NCBI GenBank assembly: GCA_022578605.1
Contig: MU394061.1
Location: 248,001-312,000 of the forward strand
DNA from: Camillea tinctor
Taxonomy: Eukaryota; Ascomycota; Sordariomycetes; Xylariales; Xylariaceae
Direction: 5' to 3'
DNA: 64,000 nucleotides
Within the stretch, counting starts at the first letter, position 1. Each line of letters starts with the position of its first letter. A program made the position numbers and the translations under genes. The notes under the pieces are model-generated. The model was not told the origin of the DNA. It worked only from the letters and a program-made list of their open reading frames with translations, and made no database searches. Positions 1 to 11,200 of this stretch are shown in pieces.

Positions 1-1806
1 GCGTAAAGCAACTGTGCCAAGACAGATGGTGGAAGCTTATACTCTAGGAAAGAAATTTAGCTTCTCTTGGCATCTGTAATTCGCATTTTCTAACTGGTGT
101 CATGAGATTCGTCATGGCCCGCTTTCTAGTTCCGGCAGTTCAGTGAGTGCGTGGGAAAAAAGAAATGTACTACTTCTTATGGGAACATATGAGAAATGGT
201 AATTTTAAATGGGATGGGAATATGCAAAGCCCTATAACAAGCATTGAAGAGAAAAGGGCGATTACTCCCTGTGTCGATAGGCGCGTGCTCGGGACATTCT
301 TGCATAACTGTAAACTGAGCCTTACCTACTTACACAGCTACGTACTTAGTACATAGGAAAAGGGGTTAGACAACGGCTGTGTGACGAAGCTCGAAGGCTG
401 AGAACTGGGAAGCAATCATAGGGATCCTGGAGTACAAGGGCTATCAGTAAACACAATAAATTCTTTGTATGTGTATGGAGTAGATTACCTTGTATTTTTA
501 GTTCCATTTCTTCGCGTAACAACTGCTTGATCTCCTCATCTAGGTCTAATGTGAGGTGCTGAGGAGCCGAATCCTCAGTCCAGAAAACAGAACCAAAGAG
601 CTGTTTTCACTAGGTAACTTAGTTCCTCGCGCAACAACAATGTTTCCCTCCTTTTTAGGGCTCGCATCGTGACATCTAAGAAAGGGGTACTCGGGTGAAC
701 TCTTGATTTACACGGTTTCATACTTCAAGTAGTTCAAGTGTCATAAAAGTTATATTCATCAATCTAGTATATCACACTAGAAGATCATAGGCTTTGTTGA
801 ATGCCTTTTACCTCCTCAATATTAGATGATAAATAAGTGAGGGCTTTTAAAGTCAGCAGAACCCTTGTTTGAGACCTTGTTAGTCCCTGCTATCTGTTAC
901 GTCTCATCCAGGGGGGTAACTGTATAATACAGAATTGGGTCACAATGACCATTCGGTCATTATGAGAACACTTTGGTCGCTTGGTACAATGGGTTGCCCA
1001 ACACTCATTTGTAACACTATCCCTAACCCTGTACATGACAGGCTAATCAACTATTCCTAAAACCCTCACTGCCAGATAGAACAGCATTCAGCTTTTAGTC
1101 TTGTAATAAGCCTAGTTTATCGTCGTGTCTAGGCTGCCTGTTCGGGTGTCGTGATGAGCATATTCAGTGAATGTACTTATGTATGCGGATGGATGGGAAA
1201 GTGTCAGCGAGCCTTAAAGGGGTTGTTGATCACTACTAATTTATTTGCTTTATTATTTATTATTTCGAACAGTAAGTAATAGCATTACTTTCCCAGCATT
1301 AAAATAAAAAGCCATTAATAACAAGGCCATAAGCAGTTTTATAAGAGAAACCAGCATACAAAGGTGGACACTGACACAACATAACATCCAACCATCCATT
1401 TTTCAAAGCTACTGACACAGAGAACCGGAAGGCCGGGAAATTCAATGTACTGTATATCATATATTATGTTGTGTCAGGTTAGTCCAGCATAACAAGGAGG
1501 TGCATCGGGGAGATATATGTAAGTTTCCGGTGCGTGTTTACCACGGAGCATTCTTACCCAACACCATACATCATGTATCACGATATCTCAAATGAATACG
1601 AATATGCAGGGACAGGCCATTGGTAAATGCGTGGGTTATATGGGTTGTGCTCTATCAGAGGTGCACCATCCCGAGATTTGAGGGGAAACACATTTCCACA
1701 TGGTGGAGTTTTACTGTATAATAACCTATATATCTGTACATGACTCCATATGAATACTTAATAAACATCATACTCCTTATCCTCGGCCATCGGAAAGCGA
1801 TGGACT
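1..1806. other. Intergenic, no gene seen
   Basis: AT-leaning sequence with only short random open frames. It precedes the 3' end of the hydrolase gene that starts on the minus strand at 3309. I see no RNA gene or repeat structure here. Confidence 0.6.
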
Positions 1807-3309
1807 TCATTTCTTCAACTCTGCATGCAGTATCTCTTCAAACTTCCGTCCCAGATCGACGCTGATGGGATCAGCCCAGGGTCTCAATTCGAAACCCCAG
1901 ACCGCGAAGAGACCCGTCTCTTGATCGATGTTCTAATAGACATGTACACATAATTATTAGCATCTTTTTTCTCGGTAAATGAAGTTGCTTGCAGCAGAGG
2001 GTCATCAGAAACATAAAAGAAAGGGGAAAAACAAATACTGACCCAGTACATATTCGGCATTCCCGCCCACGACAAGTTCCCCTTGCGCCTCCACCGATCC
2101 CCATCGAAATCCTCGCGCAGCACCAACCCGCCAACGCTATGCGACCTCCGGACCGTACTTTCTGCCGGCAGCGGCGCCATCGGGGACCACTTCCCCAGCC
2201 CCGCGCAGTACGCCTCTATACTCGCCTCCGCCTGCGGCGTCAGCGCCGGCTCGAACAGCAGCCGCCTAGTCTCAGGCTTGAGCAATACCCCGTCATCTGC
2301 GAGCACACTCCACAGCACGCGCGCGTACGCTGCAGCACTCGTGAACAGTCCTTGCCCTCCATGCGGCTCCCTCGCGTCACGATGCCAGAACCACTCATCC
2401 CCACAGTGCAGCGCGCCAGTATCACTGTCACGCACTGTCATGTCGGCGCGGCGCGCCCGCGCCCCCGGGTGCGATTGCAGCGCGAACGTCATTTCGTCGG
2501 GTGAGAGGCCAAGCCGCGCCACAACGTCCCGCTGCAGGAGCTCCTCGAGCGATGAGACGCCCGCGGCGCGCTGCGCGAGGCGTCCTGCCCAGTCGAGGCT
2601 GGGACCGTAGGCGAAGCTCATACCAGGATCGAAGATCAAGGGGAAGCTGAAGTCGTCTTCGAGCGTGTCGCCGTGGTGCTCGGCGCTGGGGTCGATGCCT
2701 TGCCATTGCCGGTACTGCTGCAGCAGGGGGGAAGTGTCGGCGTAGGCTATGCCGGAACTGTGACAGAGGAGGTGTCTGGTTTGGGGGGAAGGGGGGTGGG
2801 TATGTAAGTAAGCCTTAAGAGAAAAGAGGGGATCATGGAAGTGACTATGCGGTGCGGTACCTTACGAGAATAGGCGATTTGGGCTCGCGCTCAATAGGCT
2901 GCCCCTCGCTATCAAAGCCCGTCAGCACCTTGAAGGCGGCGACTTCTGGTAGGAGCCTCTCAATGCTCTCGTCTAGGTCGACGAGCCCCTTTTCCACGCA
3001 TTGCAGGACTATAATCGAGGTGACGAGCTTGGTCAGACTGGCAACCCACATGGGCGTGTCTACCGTCATCGGAGGACGCTTTTCGGGAACCTCCTTGCGC
3101 AGGCTGCGAACTCCGTAGCTGCGTGAGATGTCTATCTTGCCTATGTGTCAAGAGGTAGGTGAGCTTCTAATTGATCATGATGTGATAGGATACTTGAAGT
3201 GGAAGAGAGGGTTGATATATTCACCTGTCAAATCCTTGGCGACGAGCACCGCGCCGTGGATAAGGCCATCTGCGACGGCCTTTTTGAATAGCTTGTCGAC
3301 TTGCTCCAT
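1807..3309 (-). CDS. Serine beta-lactamase-like hydrolase/transesterase (class C / LovD-like)
   Basis: Four exons (3309-3225, 3140-2861, 2775-2043, 1932-1807) close in phase to 407 aa. The fold is the serine beta-lactamase/esterase type (Pfam Beta-lactamase). The SxxK nucleophile motif is S63-L-T-K66. A downstream RHLLCHSSG block is restored exactly by splicing exon 2 to exon 3. A candidate catalytic tyrosine is Y178 in FAYGPS, and the HSVGG at about 334-338 takes the place of the KTG box. The usual Y-x-N is not conserved (YGP), as in many fungal esterase-type members. Length matches fungal LovD/EstB-like enzymes of about 400 aa. There is no signal peptide, so it is probably cytosolic. Neighbours give no pathway, and no polyketide or NRPS backbone gene is nearby. 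The substrate cannot be told from sequence; family members act as esterases, transesterases or D-aminopeptidases. Confidence 0.85.
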
Positions 3310-5415
3310 TGCGATTGTTTTAATCTACTGTTCTTCTTGGTAAAACTCAAATGTGAGATGCTGTACAACGAGGCAAATAAATATCTACGTGGTTGGCAGG
3401 TATTTATAATCGACTTCACAATAGGTACCTAGGTACGTATGTGGCTTTAGTAGAGATGGGGTTGCGGTGTCGCGTGCATTCAGCTTTCATTCAGGGGTTA
3501 GGGACATGGAGTGTCGTTCGAGATTCTCAAGTGCTTACAAACCGACAGATGCTGCACTAACTGGACCTTTGCTGGCATCTATACAAACCTATGAATGCTA
3601 TTAGCAAGGTCAGCAGATGTTGGTAATCCTTCGGGGCCTCGGCCGCCGTGGACTGTAATGTATAGGATTAATGACTATACTGTGATTCTCACACATCCCA
3701 CTCCCACAGCTTATAAATGCTAGATTTTTACTTCAGCCTATATTTTCTCATCTAAACAGGTTATGAACAATCCCATCCTAACTTTGCATCCCAGTCTCCT
3801 TATGGACTATACACATCCTGTGTCTAATCGCTGCATTGCATTACCACAACTTCATCTGACTCATTCCACTTATCACAATCTATAAAAATCATATTTTACC
3901 ACGAAGCTGTGGTCCCCTCCCCTACACCAGAATCATAACCAACTCTCAATACTAATATGGAAAACTGAAAACCAGAAGTAGGCTTATGAACCTGTTACAG
4001 TCCCTACCTAGGTAGATTGATATAAATTATAGAAGAAGCATAAGACCAGTGCCATAGACATTCATCAATAGATGATTAATTATTTTATAGAGAACCCAGT
4101 CGTGACTGGCCGAGATAAGTTTCCGTGATTGGAATCAGGATACCACAGGACTCTATTTGGACGATCAGAAAGGACCCATATATACCGGTGTTCGCTTTCT
4201 AGACGGCGACGTTGTCGTAGGTAACTATGCGAAGCTGGGAATTGAACAAAGATAGATATCGGTTCAGGGGTAACATATTGCGGAGCGCGTTGTCTGCATC
4301 AAATATCATCTCAATACATCTATCAGGATAGTTGTTTTCTGGCGGAAATCACTTTTTCGGGCTCAATCTAAGGCTAATCCCGTTATTTAGCGTCCCTCTC
4401 CGGAGTAAGCTACGTGCTGCTATAAGACCGGTTTCTGTAAAGAGTTGAAGTGGTTCAGATGGCTGTATCACTCGGCGGCCGATCCAAATTTATAATATCG
4501 TGTATTGATAAATGATATACTAGACTTCCAGAACTGAAAGCGCATATTAGGTATATTCACTATTGTTTATGGGTGCTCTTTGAGGTGTCTACAACGTGGC
4601 TAGAACCCCTATAAGCCCTAATATGTCTAAAGTTCTCTTCCGGTTTTGGCAACACAGTCGGCGACCCTCTTATGAGCACGGATATCCATCCGCCTATAGA
4701 TGATATAGTAGGCGATTATCATCGGGAGTTAGAGTTGTGTAAGAAACCCATATTTTACACTCGAGATAGTCGGCGATTATTGACGAATGGCTATTTCATT
4801 TTTAGTCAAGATCTCCCACAGCTTTCGATTTATATTTATTATGTGCTATCCACCTACGCAAAAGCCCATGCAGCCTATGAGAAATTTCTCCGCGCTTTTA
4901 TTGGAACCCAACTCCACTGAGATCGATTATACTTGCTAGTTGGATTTGATTGGTGCTTGCAGTGAGCATCTTTAGTCGTCTAGACCAACTCTTCTTGCAC
5001 TAGTAATTCAATGTCCCAATTGAACCATGGGTGGGATGCTTCTAGGTTAAGTTAAAAGGCGATAACTTCGTATTGTATGTACATACAACACTGAGACTAA
5101 GTAAAGTGTTGCCCGGTTATCCACAGAAAGCGCCTCGGAGCGGGAACCACTGCTGGTTGTCGGACTTCACAAACGAGACCGACACTTCGATATTAGACCT
5201 TTTCGGTGACCAGTTGCGTCATTCCCGAGTGACCAAAACCCCCTCATTTCGGTAGCTTCGGATTAAAGCCAATGAAGGCTTTATCTATCAGGTCGCCGGC
5301 TTCACCAAATACTATATCTTGAAGAGAAAGCCAAGTTTTTATCCCTCCTAAGTATTTCTGACATAAGCTATCCTCATTTACACTGCGATCATTCCTCATA
5401 GCATCTCCACCCACC
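3310..5415. other. Intergenic; one small open frame
   Basis: Mostly AT-rich, with TACCTAGGTA palindromes at 3426-3435 and 4005-4014. An 82-codon open frame at 4672-4920 (plus) has a protein-like composition but matches no family I know and has no visible partner exon. I treat it as a possible relic, not a gene. Confidence 0.5.
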
Positions 5416-6539
5416 ATGGCGTATGACCCGAGTAGACCGGTACACTCTGGACCGGGAGATTCTTGGCACGGCTCCGTAGCCCCTGGAACCCGTTTCACTC
5501 CAGAAGCAGGCCGATACCATCTTTACATCGGCCTGTTCTGTCCGTTTGCACACAGGGCAAACCTCGTAAGGACCCTCAAGGGCCTTGAGTCAGCGATAGA
5601 CATCTCGATTGTGAAGCCGTACCCGAAGGGGGATGACAAAGGCTGGCCCGGTTGGCAGTTCCCCGGGGCCAACGGGCCGGATGATTTATACGAAGGATCA
5701 ACTCCAGATAAACTATTCGGCTCAAAATTTCTGCACGAGGTGTACTTCAAAGCCGACAAGGAATACAAGGGGCGTTACAGCGTGCCTGTGCTCTGGGATA
5801 CCAAAGAGGGCACCATTGTCAATAACGAAAGCCTTGAACTTCTGCGGTGGATGCAGACCGGCTTCAATGATATCCTACCCGAGGGAAGCCCGGAGAGGCA
5901 GCTTACTCTTTATCCAGAACATCTCCGTGCCAAAATTGACGAGGTCAAACCCTGGCTGATGCGTGACCTCAACTTGGGTGTTTACAAGGCCGGTTTCGCA
6001 GAGGACCAAGCCTCGTACGAAAAGGGTGTGATACCCGTATTTGCGGCGCTTAATCAGCTGGAGAAACTCATCCACAAGAACGGGGGACCGTACGTTCTCG
6101 GCAAGGAGCTGACCGAGCTCGACATCCTTGCGTATGTGACGGTCATCCGTTTCGACGTCGTCTACGTGCAGCACTTCAAGTGCAACCTCGGCACGATCCG
6201 GGGCAACTACCCCGTCATCCACGAGTGGCTGAAGAACCTGTACTGGAACGTCAAAGGGTTCCGCGAGACCACGAACTTCAGACATATTAAGGAGAACGTA
6301 AGTTATCCACCCCTTTATTTGAGTTCCCCACTCAAGCATCGTTTCCTAACAGTCTAACCTAGTACACGAAGAGCCACCAGAAGATTAACCCACTTGCTAT
6401 TACACCCCTGGGGCCTTTCCCAGACATAGACTCAGGCGTAAATCTAGACATTGGGGGAATTAAGCCTGGGTCTGTTGATCATCCAGCCGTTCTAGAGCAA
6501 CAGAAGACATATGGAGAGTCGAGTAGCCCCTCACTTTAG
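5416..6539 (+). CDS. ECM4: Ecm4/Gto-type glutathione transferase (glutathionyl-hydroquinone reductase, xi class)
   Basis: Two exons (5416-6297 and 6363-6539; 65-nt GT-AG intron) encode 352 aa, usual for this class. The thioredoxin-like N-domain carries the catalytic cysteine C42 in FCPFAHR; most members have CPWAHR, so W to F is a mild variant. GWPGWQFP and the later HxKCNLG, NYP and GFRETTNFRHIKENY blocks are family landmarks, and the spliced C-terminus gives INPLAITPLGPFPDI. Known members reduce glutathionyl-hydroquinones using glutathione and protect against quinones; they are soluble cytosolic or mitochondrial proteins. The start was chosen at the first methionine in frame, 30 residues before the thioredoxin-like domain. 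Expression cues are not visible. Confidence 0.93.
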
Positions 6540-7253
6540 TTAGTGCCGGTGTTCGCTAGTTTTGCTAAAAGATTTCATGAGAGCTCTGCAGCTCCTCCGT
6601 TAAATCTTATAATGCTATTACATATTGTTCTCCTCTACTGCGACGTATTGAATACCATCTCACCTCCTTAGACAGAGAGTAAAATATGGGATAGCAATAC
6701 TTGCCACTCTTAGAAATGCAAAGGGTTGACGTTATGAGAAGTGTATACAACTGAACAAGCTTAAAGACCTCTCATACAGGGTTTCATTTTCTCAGGAAGA
6801 CTTGTGATATGAGTGATGAGAAGATATACAGATTCTAGCTGCTTAGTACAGCATAATAAGATTGCCTCTTTACATCACATTGCCATATATTTATTCAAAC
6901 ACTAACATAATGAAGATAAAATTTTAAAAACGAAATTGGAGATTAAAACTATAGCTTTTTACCAGTTTCTGGTTGTAGGATTGAAAATCTATGTAACCAG
7001 CCCCCGAAAACAGGGTCAATAAGGATAACATAAGACTTAATCGAAGCTCTCCTGAAGAGCGTCATGAGCTATTACAATAAGTACTTCAGCTTACATGCTT
7101 TATCATAAAATAGTACAACCTCGAATCCGCACCGTACAGATCTCGTCAGTCAATGTACCGGTGTAAGTACATGTAGGAACCTAAAACCATATCACCCCCC
7201 CCCCCCCTTTTTTTTTTGTTTTGCCTCCCTCACATCTTCCTAGACTAGAACAT
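6540..7253. other. Intergenic with homopolymer tract
   Basis: AT-rich sequence between convergent genes. A poly-C run followed by poly-T lies at about 7194-7218, one of several long C/G homopolymers in this window. No gene seen. Confidence 0.6.
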
Positions 7254-8228
7254 CTAATCCTTTCCTTCCAACAAACTCCCCGTATACATCATCCCGTACG
7301 TATTAATCCCCATCACTTCCATGACACGCACAACCTTGAACCCGAAATGTGCATACACATCGCGCGAATTCTCCGACGAGGCCTCAAGCCACACCGGTCC
7401 CTTCTGCATTTTTTCTCCCGTCTCTTCCTCCTCTTCGTCTTCATCTCTCGGTCCCGCAGCCCTCCTCATGAACGGAACCAGCACTGCCCTCACCGCACCC
7501 TCAACCTTCTTCCGCCCCGGATCCCGCGCCGTCAGGCACACGTGCCAGGACACCCCTCCAGTGCGCTTTGCCACAGGGTCCACCTCCTCGCGCTTGAAAT
7601 CATGTACTTGCGCGGCGAAGGACGTGTATGCGGGGCGTTCAGATGGGTCAAATTTCGAAGGGGAACTAGCAAGCATAGCCGTATCGCAGTTCTGGGGCGC
7701 CGCATCCCCCAGCCCGAGCAGCTCCCACACCGCGACGGCGGCGAAGTCCGCGGCCTCGGCGATGAGGGCGCCCTTTTCGACCTTTTCCTGGAGGCGCCTG
7801 TTCGTGAACATGTGGAGCGGCCCGAAGAAGCGTTTTTGGTAGTAGGGCGAGGGCGGAGTGGTGGTTCCGGGCTCGGGCTCTTCGTCTTTGTAGTACGGCA
7901 AAGTGCCGGTAACCGAAAATTCACCCGTTATCTCTTTGAGAAATTTCAAGGTCAGCGGGTCGGCGAGGTTTGCTCGCGTCACGGCCAGGGTGGTGCCTGC
8001 GACGTAGTGGTCGCTTGTGCCGGTCGTTACGGGCGGGAGGAAGCGTGCTCGCGGTGGTGTTGATGGTCGTGATGGTGATAGTAATGGAATAAGGGACTCT
8101 GTTGTTGGCGGTGTGTCGAGGAGAGTTCTGGGCGCCGCGGCGTCTGCGATAGCAGGTTTGGGGCTGTGTTCTATGTCGGAGGACACTCCGTAAAGGGCGT
8201 ACGAAGATGAGGTTTTGCTGTCGGCCAT
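7254..8228 (-). CDS. GNAT-family N-acetyltransferase
   Basis: Single exon, 324 aa. The last third has the GNAT pattern: a beta-strand block (WHVCLTARDP), the acetyl-CoA binding turn (RKKVEGAVRAVLVPFM, in which the Q/RxxGxG/A signature is degenerate), then VWLEASSENSRDVYAHFGF, the classic C-terminal motif B region of fungal GNATs. The first 90 residues are Ser/Pro/Thr-rich and probably disordered. An acidic insert (EDEEEEE) separates the two core motifs. Such fungal paralogues acetylate small molecules or amines; the substrate is unknown. The gene stands alone, converging with the glutathione transferase gene. Codon use is GC-rich, unlike the AT-rich flanks. Confidence 0.85.
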   Translation of the reverse strand: MADSKTSSSYALYGVSSDIEHSPKPAIADAAAPRTLLDTPPTTESLIPLLSPSRPSTPPRARFLPPVTTGTSDHYVAGTTLAVTRANLADPLTLKFLKEITGEFSVTGTLPYYKDEEPEPGTTTPPSPYYQKRFFGPLHMFTNRRLQEKVEKGALIAEAADFAAVAVWELLGLGDAAPQNCDTAMLASSPSKFDPSERPAYTSFAAQVHDFKREEVDPVAKRTGGVSWHVCLTARDPGRKKVEGAVRAVLVPFMRRAAGPRDEDEEEEETGEKMQKGPVWLEASSENSRDVYAHFGFKVVRVMEVMGINTYGMMYTGSLLEGKD

Positions 8229-11200
8229 GTTGTGTTAATGCAGTTTTCTGTCTGTTGGTGTGGTTTCCTTTCCGTCTATCCTCTTCTTAGATAAGTTATG
8301 GAGCGTACGGTTAGATATACCAAATACCTAGTAAGTTTCTATATTCTTCACTCATAACCTCCTTTTCTTTCCACATTCACCGGTGTCACTTTCTTAAGTA
8401 CCTCCATTAAATCATTTACATAACCATAATACCGTTAGAAAATGAGCCTCATCATCGACCCGTCCTTACATTACCCTCTGCCCTCCCTACCCGCACGTCT
8501 CTCTCGCCAGTCCCCCTTAGGTCACGATACTGAGACCTCGAAAAGCAACACACCATATCACGCGCGGCGCCGACCGGCGGTGAGTGCAGTTTGACCGGAT
8601 TAGCGGGCATTGTCTCGGTAAGCCGCCGCATGATCATTGTAGTATACGCGGCGCCCCTCATAGAACGATGGTAAATTTGTGCCTTGCGCGTCTGTATCCC
8701 TTTCCGCCTCCTTTCTTCCCTTAAGCTAGTTACTGATATGCGGTTAGGTGAAGTTAATATGATGAGAACGTTGATTATGGGATTCATTCAGACAATGAAA
8801 GATATTTAATATGTAAGGTGTTTGTGCGCTCGTGGTCTCATTCCATGGGTCAGATGCGAACCACCGGTTGGACCCCCCTTGACACGGCCCCCGAGGGGTT
8901 CCACAAAACCCGTTCCGCCAAGCCTTGGGCGCCCTCAGGCCGGTCGATAGATGGAATTGTTTGATGCAAGGTACGAGAGACGCCGGACTAGTGAGACGAT
9001 TCACACATAAACGGCTCTGTTATAAGCAAGACATGAGGCGAAGGGAGAGGTTCAGGGGGCGCACAAGCTGCTTTGATATATATTTGAGACCTTATCTCGA
9101 GGGTAGCCTTCTTGTAAAGTATTCTTATGAATAATATCTCTAGCTAGGAGAATAGCTATGGTGTGTATAATTTTGCAGTGGTACATAGCTATAAATACGC
9201 TATAAAAAATAACGTGACTCGGTTAATATATAAAACAAAGAACCTTAGTAAGTTTCAGTTTTAATGTTAAGTATACACATGCTACCTATGCTATTATCAC
9301 ATGCGAGCTCATACTAGGTGTCTGGTGATATTCAAAATTCCTAGATCCAAACCAACTTTTCAGCAATAAGCTTCTGATAGCTGTACCTCGCAAATTACAC
9401 TTGCTGGTTGCGGTATCATTCTCTTTTTTCAGTAGGTTGAAGTGGGCAAGCATGTATATTCATACACATATACTCGCAACTGTTACATTGTAGTTTATAT
9501 AATATCTTGTCACGAGGGTCTCAGTAGGAGCTTAAATGGTCAAGATATTGTTTTAATTTTTATGCTAGAGGCAAGAACTAGGTACACTTTCTCTAATACC
9601 GTTGTACAAAATCACTCCCTTTGTTCCTATACTAGGTACTCACTCCCTTGCACGCCGTAGCTTAGCACAACCTACCGCCACATTGATCATTTACGTGTGT
9701 CTCAAGCACGATTTCATCGAGAGGGTTATGTTGAATCATATCCTTGGGTCAGTCAGATTATTGTTTTATAACTACTATGTAACCTAAAGCCGTTGAAACT
9801 ATTGCAAAGGATTATTAAGATGATAACACCAAGTTACATATGTACAAGTCTAGTCAATTTGATATGTCAGGTATCGAACCCGGCTACCCCTTGATCACCA
9901 AGGAAATGATGCTAAGCTACCTGGTTATAAGTATGTGGATACATTGTATCGGTAGCCTAGCTTCTCGTCAGCAACTATTTAGGCATGATCATGTGATACA
10001 TAGAACTTATGTGACGAAGCGCGTCTGCCTTAGCAGGATCATTGTAGAGTAAAGATATAATAGGGTCTCTTCAATTTCGAATCTACTTACGGTGGTAGAC
10101 CTTTGGTATTGCCCACAGAGTACGTTTGGCCCCCATCTTGCTAAACTGCAGGTAATAAAGCATGTCTCATAGCAACATCACACTTCAGTCAGGGGTCGAG
10201 CATTGATCTCGACTTTGTTCTAAGCGCTCCTATGATTTCAATAACTTTCTGCGTGCAAAGGTGGCGAAAGTTTGATAACCTAATCTGTAGCCTGAGGTAT
10301 AATCTCTCGTAACTACCTTAATAGCATGCCAATGCATGCTAAGTCACCTAGGTGGTAACGGAATTTCCCCTATTCGTTCCCTGCCAGGTTTTTCTTCCCA
10401 TAATCTGACATCTCACCAACTCAAGTCTTACGCGAATCACGTGGCCCTCTACCGATCGATGTCTCTCCCTTCCAAACCAACGGAGGGCCTTCTGGATTCT
10501 AAGTAACCAACCACCCCTCGTATAGAAAGAGAAAGAGAGAGAGAAGTAAGAGAGTATTAAGGGAGATGAAGAGATGAATCATGTTTAGCAGACCATCGAC
10601 TAGAATAAAAACCGGGAAGTAGAGTGTTAAAGAAACCTACCCAAAAACTTGCCTTGTGGCCCCCTTGGGGGTTCATATACGTGTCATGCCAACGTGCGTC
10701 AGGATGCTACCGGCAGAGCGACCTGGAACCCTCGCTGCTGTATTCTGGAGGATGAGACGCAAATGGAATCCGGACGGAATAAGCGGGCCGACTATGCCAT
10801 CGGACCCGATCGGACGTTCGGGAGGATTCGGGGTTCCCGTCGGGTCGGCAGTTTTATGTTTTGCATTTCTCTCTTTTTTGCTTTTTGCACATTAAGCTCC
10901 GAGGTGGAAAAAAGGGGGGCTGGAGGAGAGAGGGGGGGAGGAGTGAGGAAGATCTCCTTAGGCTGCGGGATGGGTTGGAATTATGAATGGGGGGCTTTGC
11001 CCGCATGGGAAAAACGAATGAACAACGGAGATAAAAAAAGGGGGGGCTAAGTTTTGATGACCCGGTGTAATCCACCGCCGCCGCGGTGTTATTTAATATT
11101 TAGTGCTCATCGCTTACTTACTAATGTCAAGGTATATATGGATGCTATATGTAGCCAGTATATGAGCTTCCGGTAAATGTGCCTGAGACCTATGATTATG

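Noticed and set aside
1989..2610. Plus-strand frames of 171-175 codons
   Set aside because: Antisense shadows of the GC-rich beta-lactamase-like gene; no family motifs and Arg/Pro-rich composition.
7221..8063. 280-codon plus-strand frame opposite the GNAT gene
   Set aside because: Arg/His-rich antisense shadow with no domain; the minus frame carries clear GNAT motifs.
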